Shown here: in pieces, positions 20,831-29,854 of the stretch | How the letters are laid out: each line of letters starts with the position of its first letter | How positions within the stretch are numbered: the first letter of the stretch is position 1 | Assembly (NCBI RefSeq): GCF_002286935.1 | Contig: NZ_MVOH01000006.1 | Location: 350,653 to 414,652 of the forward strand | Length of the DNA stretch: 64,000 nt | Source: Bifidobacterium criceti | GTDB taxonomy: Bacteria > Actinomycetota > Actinomycetes > Actinomycetales > Bifidobacteriaceae | Reading direction: 5' to 3' | Program-made: the position numbers and the translations under genes | Notes under the pieces: generated by a model | The model's database searches: none | What the model saw: the letters and a program-made list of their open reading frames with translations, nothing else | Told to the model about the DNA's origin: nothing

Positions 20831-23508
20831 ATGGTGCCCATGCAGTTACCGGAACTTCATCGTTACGCCACACGCCCAGGCATGTTCTTCACCGACGACG
20901 GCGGCGCCGACGTCGTCGCGCGCTCGGAGACCGCGGAACAACTGTGGTTCTGCGTCCTCGAACCGATCGACGAGCCGAGCCGCTTCTACAACGAGGCCGT
21001 CCGCATCAACGAGGAGACGTCGATCCCGTTCATCGAACAGGTGCGCCGGTTCCCGATATGCACACGTGTGCTCAAATCGCTCGGCGTGCGCGAGACGTTG
21101 TTCCGTATGGACGGCCCACACTACGGCCTGTGGTACCTGCACCTCGACAAAGCATGGGACGGCATGCATTACGGATACCGCGCGGACGGCGCGTGGGACC
21201 CGCACCACGGCCTGCGGTTCAACCCGTACAAGTTCCTCCTCGACCCGTACGCGAAAGGCGTCGAAGGCGCGATGACGCTCGACCCTGCCGCGTTCGCCTA
21301 CGAATGCACGCTCACGGACGGCCTCATCAAAGGCTCCGCGTGGGGGTCGATGAACACGCTCGATTCGCTTGGCAAAGTGCCTATCTCGGTCGCAATCGAC
21401 GACCGTGACACGACGAAGCACGACGCCGACCCCTCCCATCCGCACGTGCCGTGGAGCCGCACCGTCATCTACGAACTGCACGTCAAAGGGTTCACGGCGA
21501 ACGCGCCGTGGCTGCCGAAGGAACTGCGCGGCACCTACGCGGGACTCGCGCATCCGACGACACTCGCGTATCTGCAGGGTCTTGGTGTCACATCGATCGA
21601 ACTGCTGCCGATCATGGCGAAACAGTCGGAGGTGTTCCTGCAGGAGCGCGGACGCACGAATTACTGGGGGTATTCGACGCTCAACTTCTTCTCCCCGGAA
21701 CCGTCGTACGCGACCGCGGACGCGCAGCGCCGCGGTGCGCGCGCGGTGCGCCACGAGGTCATCGACATGGTGCGCGCATTGCACAGCGCGGGTTTCGAAG
21801 TGATCATGGACGTCGTCTTCAACCACACGTGCGAAGGCGGCAACGAAGGTCCCTCCGTCTGTTGGCGCGGCCTCGACAACCTCACGTTCTACCGTCAGCA
21901 GCAGCAACATGCGGGCGAACTCGAGGATACGACCGGATGTGGGAACACAATCGATTTCACCAACACCCACAACATCACGTTTGCCGTCGACTCACTCAGT
22001 TACTGGGCGAAGCGCATCGGCATCGACGGATTCCGTTTCGACCTTGGCGTAAGCCTTGCGCGGCTCAACGGATCGTTCACCCATACCATCCGTTCCTCTA
22101 CGCGCTGCGCTCGGAACCGCTGCTCGGCAACCTCAAACTGATCATGGAACCGTGGGACCTCGGGAACCAAGGATGGCGGACCGGGCAGTTCCTCTCCCCG
22201 TTCGCCGAGTGGAACGACCGCTTCCGCGACGCGACGCGCAGGTTCTGGGTGTGCGATGTCAGCGACGGCACGCGCGACGGCGTCGGCATGCAGGAGATGG
22301 CGACACGTCTGTGTGGTTCGGCGGACCTGTTCGCGACCGATCCCGGACGCGGCGCGACGTCGTCGGTCAATTTCGTGACCGCACACGACGGGTTCACACT
22401 CGCCGACCTCACGCAGTACGCGAACAAACACAACGACGCGAACGGCGAACACAACAACGATGGCGCGAACGTCAACTATTGTGCGAACTTCGGCGTCGAA
22501 GGACCGACCGACGACGCACACGTGAACCTGTTGCGCGAACGCGCGCGCATGAACATGCTCGGCACGATGATGCTCTCGCTCGGCACCCCGATGATGCTCG
22601 CGGGCGACGAATTCAACAATTCGCAGGGCGGCAACAACAACGCGTACTGCCAGGACAACGACATCACGTGGCTCAACTGGGATTGGATCCTACCGAGGAC
22701 GAAGACGCCCGAATACATGCGGATGGAGTCGATCTCACGGCTCATCGCGGTGCGCAAGTCGCTCGACATCTACAACCATGAGGACTTCTTCACACGTCTC
22801 AGCCAGCTTGGGCTCCTCAAGCCGTCGAGCCGCATCCAATGGCTGCTGCCGGACGGCACGACACCGATGGAGCGTGATTGGTTCGACAAGTCGATCCGCG
22901 CGTTCACGATGCGTCTGCTGTCGAAGGACGAGCTCGACGTCGCGATCGTCGTGAACGGCGATGACAAGCCGCTGCACTTCCACATGCCCCCGGATGCGCA
23001 TTGGGACGTGCTGTGGTCGTCGGCGGAGACGACCGGCGAGCGGCCGTGCCCGGGCATGCATGAGGAACGGTTCACAGTCCCGCTCGAGAAGTCGTTCTGG
23101 GTCGACCGCGCGATGCGCCGGCAATGCGACGCCGACGAGACCTTCACGCAGATGATGGAGCATGCGCAACGCAACGCCGCCGAGCGGGACGGAGCCACCG
23201 TGGTGAGCGGCGCGGCCAGATCGGGTCAATATGTACCGAAATCGGCGCGCATAAGCGCCTCGAACTGGGTGATGCGCGCGACCAGCCGCGGGGACGCAGA
23301 TCCGACGACGCTCGGACTGCCGAGGATCGGGCACGCGATTCGCAAGAACGTGGCCGATTCGGCGACGCCGTCGTCGCCGATCGGCCACGTCGATGCCGGC
23401 CGCCACGGCGCTCAGGCGGACGCCAACGGCGTCGGAACCCACATCTGGACCTTCCCCGCGCTGAGCATCAGCATCCTCATGCAGCAAAACCCTTTCGGCA
23501 ACGAATAA
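20831..23508 (+). pseudogene. glgX: Glycogen debranching enzyme GlgX, frameshifted
   Basis: GlgX hydrolyses alpha-1,6 branches of phosphorylase-trimmed glycogen (GH13_11). The N-terminal CBM48-like part and GH13 regions I (DVVFNHT) and II (GFRFDLG) are in one frame, ending at a TGA at 22139-22141. The expected continuation (PYHPFLYALRSEPLLGNLKL), region III (MEPWDLG) and region IV (FVTAHDGFTL) are in the next frame up to 23508. The switch is at about 22078-22083, where restoring one C in the short C-run gives the standard TPYHPF. A single-base deletion therefore splits the gene between catalytic regions II and III. The residues after about 790 are low-complexity. Sequencing error cannot be excluded. 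Confidence 0.9.
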
Positions 23509-23518
23509 TGGCGATGCT

Positions 23519-24013
23519 TCACTGAGTGAAAATCTCAGGATACATCGGAACATGGTTCTGGGGGCCATCGACTATGATGCCGAGCGCTTCAGTCGACCAT
23601 TTGATGGCATCGACTTGTCGTTGCTTGAGTTCTCTGGACATTGTATAGGATCTGATTATCCCAGCGATTTGGTTTCCTATAAAGGGTGATAAGGCTTCAG
23701 ATTTCTGTTCATCATAGTATTGATCTATATTGAAAGGCTCCGGTGCATCAAGGCGTCTCAGTTTCTCTTGAACTTCTTGCGGCTGTTCGGCAATCAGATC
23801 CTTGACATAGTTGACGCAATGACCAACCTGATCCATTTTTTGTGCATCATGAGATAATAGACTATATTCAATGCAGGAAATGCCGAGCAATATAATCCAT
23901 GCACAACAGTAACCCAATATCACTACAACCATTTTCGAGATCAAGGTGCTTCGAGTTGTGCAAATCCGAGGGGTATCCTCATCTGTCTTCTCTACATGAT
24001 GCTCGCTCAACAC
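23519..24013 (-). CDS. Hypothetical single-pass membrane protein
   Basis: A 164-residue protein with a short polar N-terminus, one transmembrane helix (MVVVILGYCCAWIILLGI at about 28-47) and a soluble remainder rich in Glu, Gln and Lys. I do not recognise a family. Its composition is AT-rich compared with its neighbours, as is the amidase-like gene 132 nt upstream on the same strand, so the two may form a unit acquired by transfer. It converges with glgX. Confidence 0.55.
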   Translation of the reverse strand: MLSEHHVEKTDEDTPRICTTRSTLISKMVVVILGYCCAWIILLGISCIEYSLLSHDAQKMDQVGHCVNYVKDLIAEQPQEVQEKLRRLDAPEPFNIDQYYDEQKSEALSPFIGNQIAGIIRSYTMSRELKQRQVDAIKWSTEALGIIVDGPQNHVPMYPEIFTQ

Positions 24014-24145
24014 ACACTCCTGTTATATAAAAATACGTCAAATGTTTATGTTCATCATGAAGGAGTTTGCAACACACATCAAACACATATACTACTATTT
24101 GACATATTAAATATACCGCAACATTACTTCGTTTCTAAATTATTC

Positions 24146-25303
24146 TTAATATCTCAACTGCAAACCATACCATTTTGCACCAGGAGCATCTTTAAGAGTA
24201 TTTTGAAAATCCCAATCATGCCTATTCACTGATTTCTGGCAAATAATAGGGTATGCGTCTACCACCCTCCCATTATCATCTCTTATGACTTTACTGCCCA
24301 CAACAACCATTGCATGATCGATATGCCCGTCATTCTTCCCTTCTTCCTGCCAGTCGGCATATATTAACGAACCTGCACCAAGACGGTGATAGTTGTTCTC
24401 CACATCAAAAATATTTGAATAATTCTTCATATAACGATAATTATTATCAGCGGCACCCCACGTAAAGGAAGTGAAATAATTATGAGGCTGCTTCTTAAAT
24501 CCCCATCGGTCATCACTTTTGTAATTATGTATGTCTATATCGGTTGCAGGTAAGCCTCCTACATGCAAAACTTGAGAGACAAAATACGTGCATTGAGCAC
24601 CAGTACAAAATGGTCCAGCAGGATCACTTGGATATTCAGGATTCGTACAATTGCTACCATTTTCTGTCCATTTTTCAGCGTACGTCACAGCTGTGAGATA
24701 ATCAAACCCTGCCTTTGACTCCATTGCCGCAGAAGGTGCCGCGCTCTCCTCAGTCTGTAGGATAAAAGGAGCATTGTGTGAAACCATTTTAATATCTACC
24801 TGTGAGTCCGCAGCTCCAATGATTTCATCTGAAATAATCCGATAACCTGTTTGAACATTTACATCTTTTGCGAGTGTGAGCCTGTGCATATCAGTTGCAG
24901 AACTATCTAACACATCACGCTCTTCGTCACCAATAGTAATAGTAACGTTTTTGTTTGGCCTTTGATGTAGAATCGTAGTGATGTCAGCCACGACAGAGTA
25001 CTCGCCATCATGATCTTCGGCTTTTAATATATTTGCCTTAACTTCCGCACTATCAATTGTCATTGTATCAGGTGTCGCAAACTTATTATAACCATTTTCT
25101 TCAGCGAGTTTTTGTTGCGTCGAAGACTCTGACCGAAGCCTTGACCGACTAAACGAATAGGTGCTCTGTATCTGACTGGTGTATAGGTTGACGGTTTGTT
25201 CTATTTTTTCTTCAGTATCAGCGAAGGCCTCAGCCGGAGTATAGATAGTGAACATAATTACACCTACGGCAAGACAGAATCTGAAAGCCTTTCTACTTGG
25301 CAT
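24146..25303 (-). CDS. Secreted amidase-like (Amidase_6 type) protein
   Basis: The 385-residue protein starts with a signal peptide (RKAFRFCLAVGVIMFTIYTP, cleavage probably after AEAFA). A middle region of about 170 residues has no known features. The C-terminal 165 residues match the putative amidase domain: YAEKWTENGSNCTNPEY, the cysteine of GAQCTYFVSQVLHVGG, HIDHAMVVVG, and CQKSVNRHDW. This is the Cys/His arrangement of the papain-like NlpC/CHAP relatives. A cell-wall or secreted-peptide substrate is inferred. The gene is AT-rich and lies next to the small membrane protein and an IS element, suggesting acquisition. Confidence 0.75.
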   Translation of the reverse strand: MPSRKAFRFCLAVGVIMFTIYTPAEAFADTEEKIEQTVNLYTSQIQSTYSFSRSRLRSESSTQQKLAEENGYNKFATPDTMTIDSAEVKANILKAEDHDGEYSVVADITTILHQRPNKNVTITIGDEERDVLDSSATDMHRLTLAKDVNVQTGYRIISDEIIGAADSQVDIKMVSHNAPFILQTEESAAPSAAMESKAGFDYLTAVTYAEKWTENGSNCTNPEYPSDPAGPFCTGAQCTYFVSQVLHVGGLPATDIDIHNYKSDDRWGFKKQPHNYFTSFTWGAADNNYRYMKNYSNIFDVENNYHRLGAGSLIYADWQEEGKNDGHIDHAMVVVGSKVIRDDNGRVVDAYPIICQKSVNRHDWDFQNTLKDAPGAKWYGLQLRY

Positions 25304-25447
25304 TATACCCCTTCCCTTGTTTTATACGATAGCATGATTATACTATAGGATATATCTACTATAGATTATTCATATTCCATATACTGAGATAAGAACATAA
25401 CTGTGTCCCTTGAATCAATATATAGCAATATCTTTCATACGATATAC

Positions 25448-25455
25448 TTTTATTA
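25448..25455. repeat. Target-site duplication, left copy
   Basis: TTTTATTA directly abuts the left end of the IS and is repeated at 26793-26800. A preceding C is also shared, so the duplication may be 8 or 9 bp. Confidence 0.85.
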
Positions 25456-26792
25456 GGGTTATACGCCAAAAGATGTGTCTTTAATCTGAGCTGATGCCTT
25501 TTGCCGATTGGCGTGTCGGGGTGTTCATGATGTGTCCGGTCATTATGGCGCCCGGCCGTTTCGTGTGTCCGAAATGATTCCGGAGCTGTTCTCCCGCTTG
25601 GTGTCCGCGTCGGTTCATGATCGCGTTGGTCGACTGGTGCCATGCAACGACCGAAATGTTCGTCCCGCGGAAGGACGATGAAGAAGAACGGCAGGACCTC
25701 CGGCGGCAAGATCAGGTACCGGTGCGCGGGCTGCGGCGCGAGTACAAGCGCGAACCCGGACAACGAAGGCCAAGGACCCGTGCACCGCGCTGGACCGGCT
25801 CATGTCCAAGGACGCACTCGAGACGCATCATCTGCCGGCGCGTACGCCGCAACGCAAGTGCGAGCCGATGTGGAGCCTGATACCGCCCGTACCCAGAGAC
25901 GGCGTCGTGCATGCCGCGCCGCACCTCGACGGCATCCATCCGGGTCGCGACGCGGTCGCGCCCATCGCCGTCGACGAGACCTCGCACGTGGCGGGACGGC
26001 ATGTCGCGCGCAGCGAGACGTCCGCCGCATGGAAACGCCTCCTGCCGCGTCCGGCGCCGCCCGACACGGTCGTGTGCGACGGAGGCGGCGGACCGCTCAA
26101 GGCACTGCACGAGACATGGCCCGAGACGCCCGTGCAGCGCCGCCTGTTCCACATCTGCATGAACATCACCCGACCGGCCGGCAGGCATCCCCGCTACGAG
26201 CCGTCCAAGCAGCTGCGGAATCCGGCGATCGCACCATCGAAGGCGCACGACCGGGAAACGGTCGACGAGTGGGGCAGGAACCGGCCGAGATGGGAGGCCG
26301 CATGCAACACGTCCATCGACGAACACCGCCGCAACGCCGACGGGCGCGAACACGACGCACATGAGCGTCTCGCCAAAGCCAGGCGCATGCCGCGCAGGCT
26401 CGTCGTCAAGGACCAGATGCTCACCTTCCCAGGATCGGGGACATCCCCACGACCAACAACCGCATCGAAAGCATGAACTCACTGATCCGCGCCATGCCGC
26501 GCCGGCACGGAGGCCTGAGTCCGGAACGTCGGATCAGGGCCGTGTGCCGGTGGCGCCACCGGCACACCATCTGCCCCGAAAGCCGCGAATGGCTCGTCAA
26601 GCATGCCGTCACCGACGAACAGCTCGACCAGTGGTACGAGAACGCATGGCAGAACGATCCCCGGACCTTGCACGACCAGACCGGCATGCCGCAGCGATAC
26701 GGCACAGGCATCGAACGGAACGACCTCCACAAGAACACACCGTGGCAGGACAACAACTAATCAAAGAGGACACACATTTTGGCGTTTAACTC
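25456..26792 (+). mobile_element. IS256-family (IS1249-like) insertion sequence, 1337 bp
   Basis: The left end GTTATACGCCAAAAGATGTG (from 25458) and the inverted right end GTTAAACGCCAAAATGTGTG (from 26790 on the minus strand) match at 19 of the first 22 positions. The 8-bp target TTTTATTA is repeated directly at 25448-25455 and 26793-26800. Size, ends and duplication length agree with the IS256 family. The internal transposase is frameshifted, so it cannot move on its own. Confidence 0.88.
25642..26760 (+). pseudogene. IS1249-like transposase, frameshifted
   Basis: Three pieces in changing frames give one transposase. The first (25642 onward) holds the zinc-ribbon-like start, KKNGRTSGGKIRYRCAGCGA, with the first CxxC damaged to CSSR. 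The second (about 25802-26440) holds the catalytic core with VAPIAVDETSHVAGRHVARS and RRLFHICMNITRP. The third (about 26440-26760) has TTNNRIESMNSLIRAMPRRH, then GGLSPERRIRAVCRWRHRHT, the end typical of IS1249. At least two frameshifts separate them. Confidence 0.85.
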
Positions 26793-27159
26793 TTTTATTA
26801 TTTATAGACTGAAAGAGTTGATACTCTATATACTCACGATTATTCTCAATACTGTAGCTAAATGATGATGCGCCGGTAAGCTCCATGTGCCATGCTAGAA
26901 ATCATTACCGCCAGATGTTTCGACGCGTTCCATATAGTTCTCGGTGCACGATTCCGCACTGTTGATTGCATACGCCTGCAGTTGTAGAACTATCCTCCAA
27001 TGGCGCTGCATGCTCTCTGTGCCACTTGTATTGTAGAGGTTCTCTGACTCGTCCAGCAACAACCACCGCCGCTTCGCAAATCGGTACCCCGCATATACAG
27101 CAAGCAGGCCACCCGCTATGCGGATGGCCTGCAGGATTGCGAGCAATGGAACGCGCAAA
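26793..27159. other. Intergenic region after the IS, downstream of rpsI
   Basis: The first 100 nt are AT-rich and continue the island interrupted by the IS; they begin with the right target copy (26793-26800). The rest is GC-neutral. A minus-strand frame (26895-27185) with a hydrophobic stretch exists but has no good start and runs through the rpsI hairpin and into rpsI, so I do not call it. Confidence 0.5.
27104..27132 (-). terminator. Hairpin downstream of rpsI
   Basis: GCAGGCCACCCGC (27104-27116) pairs with GCGGATGGCCTGC (27120-27132) with one G-U type mismatch and a 3-nt loop. It begins 27 nt after the rpsI stop. Confidence 0.7.
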
Positions 27160-27654
27160 TTAACGCTTCGAGAACTGCGGCGCACGACGAGCCTTGTGCA
27201 GACCCGCCTTCTTGCGCTCGACGACGCGCGCGTCGCGCGTCAGGAAGCCGGCCTTCTTGAGGGCCGGACGGTTCGCGTCACGGTCGATCGCGTTGAGCGC
27301 GCGGGCGACGCCGAGGCGGATCGCACCGGCCTGGCCGGTCGTGCCGCCACCGTCCACGAGGACGATGACGTCGAACTTGTTCTCAAGCTTGAGCAGCACG
27401 ATCGGCGAATTGACTTCACGCTGCTGGAGCTTCGACGGGAAGTACTCCTCGAGCGTGCGGCCGTTGATCGTCCACTTGCCGGTGCCCGGAACGAGACGCA
27501 CACGGGCGACCGCTTCCTTGCGACGGCCGGTGCCATAGCCCGGGGCGATCGCGGAGGTGCCGGTGCCGGCGCCGGAGTTCGTTTCCGTGGTGAATGCGAC
27601 GGTGTTCTCAGCCTCGGTTTCCTGAACCGGGGAGTTGTTGGTGTTCTCAGCCAT
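27160..27654 (-). CDS. rpsI: 30S ribosomal protein S9
   Basis: The 164-residue protein has a 35-residue acidic/Thr-rich N-terminal extension, then the S9 fold from [20 protein letters not shown]. It ends with the conserved [11 protein letters not shown], whose final arginine reaches the P-site tRNA. N-terminal extensions of S9 are usual in Actinobacteria. It follows rplM by 20 nt. Confidence 0.98.
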   Translation of the reverse strand: MAENTNNSPVQETEAENTVAFTTETNSGAGTGTSAIAPGYGTGRRKEAVARVRLVPGTGKWTINGRTLEEYFPSKLQQREVNSPIVLLKLENKFDVIVLVDGGGTTGQAGAIRLGVARALNAIDRDANRPALKKAGFLTRDARVVERKKAGLHKARRAPQFSKR

Positions 27655-27674
27655 GATATCTATCTCCTAACGGT

Positions 27675-28124
27675 TCACTTTGCCTGCTGCGAGACCTGTT
27701 CGATCTCGAAGACCTGGGGCTTCTGGCCGGCGTACGGATGCTCTTCGCCAGCGAAGACGCGCAGACGGGTCAGCTGGACCTTGGCGAGCTTGTTCTTCGG
27801 CAGCATGCCCTTGACGGCGTGCATGATGATGCGCTCCGGCTTGTTCTTGAGCAGCTCGGCATAGCTGTCGCGACGCAGGCCTCCGGGACGACCGGAGTGG
27901 GAGTAGAGTTCCTTGTCCATCTTGTCACCGGTCAGCGCGATCTTGTCGGCGTTGATGATGATGACGAAGTTGCCGGAATCGGCGTGAGGAGCGAAGGTCG
28001 GCTTGTTCTTGCCGCGCAGCAGGTTCGCCGCGGCGACGGAAAGACGGCCAAGCACGACGTCTTTGGCGTCGATGATGTACCAGTCGTGAGTCAGATCAGC
28101 TGGCTTCGGTGTGAAAGTTTTCAC
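27675..28124 (-). CDS. rplM: 50S ribosomal protein L13
   Basis: The 149-residue protein starts [20 protein letters not shown] and has [31 protein letters not shown] and [20 protein letters not shown], all L13 hallmarks. L13 is an early 50S assembly protein. It heads the rplM-rpsI pair; its promoter should be in 28125-28395, an interval without another gene. Confidence 0.98.
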   Translation of the reverse strand: MKTFTPKPADLTHDWYIIDAKDVVLGRLSVAAANLLRGKNKPTFAPHADSGNFVIIINADKIALTGDKMDKELYSHSGRPGGLRRDSYAELLKNKPERIIMHAVKGMLPKNKLAKVQLTRLRVFAGEEHPYAGQKPQVFEIEQVSQQAK

Positions 28125-28395
28125 GATATACCTTTTCTTTGTATTGTGTTCCGGACTTCCCGGAGCGCTTGGTTAGGGCGTTTCCGTTCGGTCTCATTAC
28201 CGTGGGCTCCCTGAAAGTCCTTATGGCGAGTGGGAAAGCGCTTTGAAGGACCCCGTAGGGAAACACAACAATCTACTAGTATATCGACTGTCTTGACAAC
28301 GAGGGTGCGCCTAACACACCGCGCGTCGCGATGACGAAATCGTCGATTTCGACGGCGTGTCGTGAGGTACCAGAAAAGCCGAAGGAAAGATCAGG

Positions 28396-29658
28396 CTATG
28401 CGAGATCGTCGGCGAGGACCCGGCCTATCCGATGAGGTATTCCCGTCACGAGCGCATTGCCCATGCAGAACGCACGATGCCCATCGCTCATCAAACCATC
28501 GCCCGTCCAGCCAACCGGGAATTCCTGCAACGCATCCAATTCATCAGGGACCAGACGGCGAAGGCGACCGTTCTGCTCCACCACGTGCTTTGTGCGGGAC
28601 GCGCCACTACCGCCTTCACCGGTCAGAATCGTGCGGCTTGGCTGATCGAGTGAATCCGGAAAAGCGACGGGACCTTCCGAGTATGTGTACGCATAACCCG
28701 TACGGGAGACACGTTCCTCGCGCTTTCCGCCCTTGAGATACTGCCACGACGGCAATTTGGCATCATCGATCCAGAAGGCTTCCGGCACCTGTTCAGCAGG
28801 AACCAGAACCTCCCCCAACGTTTTCCGTGGTCCGTCGTATACAGCGTCCACGCGTCGGGTCAACACATGGCCATGCTGCATCACGCCGGCATTCTGGAAT
28901 TTCGACACGGAATCCCCGACGCCGAAATGCTTGGTGACCTCATAGGGGTCATCGGAAATCGTGAAGCTGTATTCGATATGCTTGTCGCTCTCAACGATTG
29001 GGAAAGCACGGGCAATCACGCCTGAATGCATCAACCGGTCATTCAGGTCCCATTCAGGCGCCTCGAATTCGGCGAAGATGTACACGCGCCTGCGACGTTG
29101 TGGCATGCCATATTCCGCCGCGTTGATCACATGCCATTCCACCGAATATCCCAGACGGTACAGGCACGAAAGGATGATAGCGAAGTCGCGACCGCGTTGC
29201 GACGCAGGCGATTTGAGCAGACGGTCGACATTCTCCAACAGCACATACTTCGGATGACGCATTTCCAGAAGACGGTTGATGCTCCACCACAGAACGCCTT
29301 TCTTGCCGTCAATCCCGGATGCGAGCGCGAGCGGTTTCGCCACCGAATAGTCTTGGCAGGGAAAACCACCGACAAGCATGTCGAACTCAGGAATCGCGAT
29401 GGTTCCCTCCTCGACCTGATCGAGAACCTTGGCGATATCCTCATTGACGCATGAACCCGCCCCGAACCGGTCCTCATAGCAGCGCCATGCGAACTGTTTC
29501 GATTCCTGTCCCATAGGCTCCCACTGATTGGCCCAGACTGTCTTAAAGGGACCAGCCGGTTCGCGATGGAATTGGGGGTAGCGATTATCGTCATAGCCCT
29601 CAAGTCCCAGACGGAATCCGCCTACTCCAGCGAACAACTCCGCAATGCGTATCGTCAT
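28396..29658 (-). CDS. DNA (cytosine-5)-methyltransferase, partner of the Sau3AI-like nuclease
   Basis: The 420-residue protein is a C5 methyltransferase. Motif I is ELFAGVGGFRLGLEGYD, motif IV is VGGFPCQDYSVAKPL with the catalytic PCQ cysteine, motif VI is LLENVDRLL, and motif VIII is AEYGMPQRRRRVYIF. The target-recognition region lies at about 230-350, followed by motifs IX-X (GNALVTGIPHRIGRVL). Next to a Sau3AI-type nuclease it most likely methylates GATC at cytosine; the specificity is inferred from the partner. AAGGAG precedes the ATG. A 26-bp perfect palindrome lies 37 nt upstream of the start. Confidence 0.92.
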   Translation of the reverse strand: MTIRIAELFAGVGGFRLGLEGYDDNRYPQFHREPAGPFKTVWANQWEPMGQESKQFAWRCYEDRFGAGSCVNEDIAKVLDQVEEGTIAIPEFDMLVGGFPCQDYSVAKPLALASGIDGKKGVLWWSINRLLEMRHPKYVLLENVDRLLKSPASQRGRDFAIILSCLYRLGYSVEWHVINAAEYGMPQRRRRVYIFAEFEAPEWDLNDRLMHSGVIARAFPIVESDKHIEYSFTISDDPYEVTKHFGVGDSVSKFQNAGVMQHGHVLTRRVDAVYDGPRKTLGEVLVPAEQVPEAFWIDDAKLPSWQYLKGGKREERVSRTGYAYTYSEGPVAFPDSLDQPSRTILTGEGGSGASRTKHVVEQNGRLRRLVPDELDALQEFPVGWTGDGLMSDGHRAFCMGNALVTGIPHRIGRVLADDLA

Positions 29659-29694
29659 ATCTGAGACTCCTTAGGCATTTTCGGCGTGGACTGC

Positions 29695-29750
29695 CGCGGT
29701 CGCGTATGATGGATCCGAACATTCGTTCGGATCCATCATACGCGACCGCG
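29695..29750 (-). promoter_or_regulatory. 26-bp perfect palindrome upstream of the methyltransferase, with two GGATCC sites
   Basis: The arms 29695-29720 and 29725-29750 are exact inverses with a 4-nt loop. Each arm contains GGATCC (29711-29716 and 29729-29734), so two GATC sites, the presumed target of this restriction-modification pair. The position between the nuclease terminator and the methyltransferase start suggests a control element. That function is inferred. Confidence 0.7.
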
Positions 29751-29800
29751 TGACAAAATCAAGCATCCTACTGTATCCCAGCGTGTTGATTTGGCACTAA

Positions 29801-29844
29801 AACGATTGTGGGCCTGAAGCGTGTGCTTCAGGCCCACAATCGTT
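29801..29844 (-). terminator. Terminator after the restriction endonuclease gene
   Basis: AACGATTGTGGGCCTGAAGC (29801-29820) and its exact inverse (29825-29844) form a 20-bp stem with a 4-nt loop, followed on the minus strand by TTTTAG. It begins 10 nt after the nuclease stop codon, so nuclease and methyltransferase are probably separate transcripts. Confidence 0.85.
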
Positions 29845-29854
29845 CCTTTGTATG

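Noticed and set aside
22070..22141. Programmed frameshift in glgX
   Set aside because: No slippery heptamer, stop or pseudoknot near the switch; the family does not use frameshifting. A plain deletion or sequence error is simpler.
26895..27185. 96-residue minus-strand protein with a hydrophobic stretch next to rpsI
   Set aside because: No usable start or ribosome-binding site, it overlaps rpsI, and the hydrophobic part is the translation of the rpsI hairpin.
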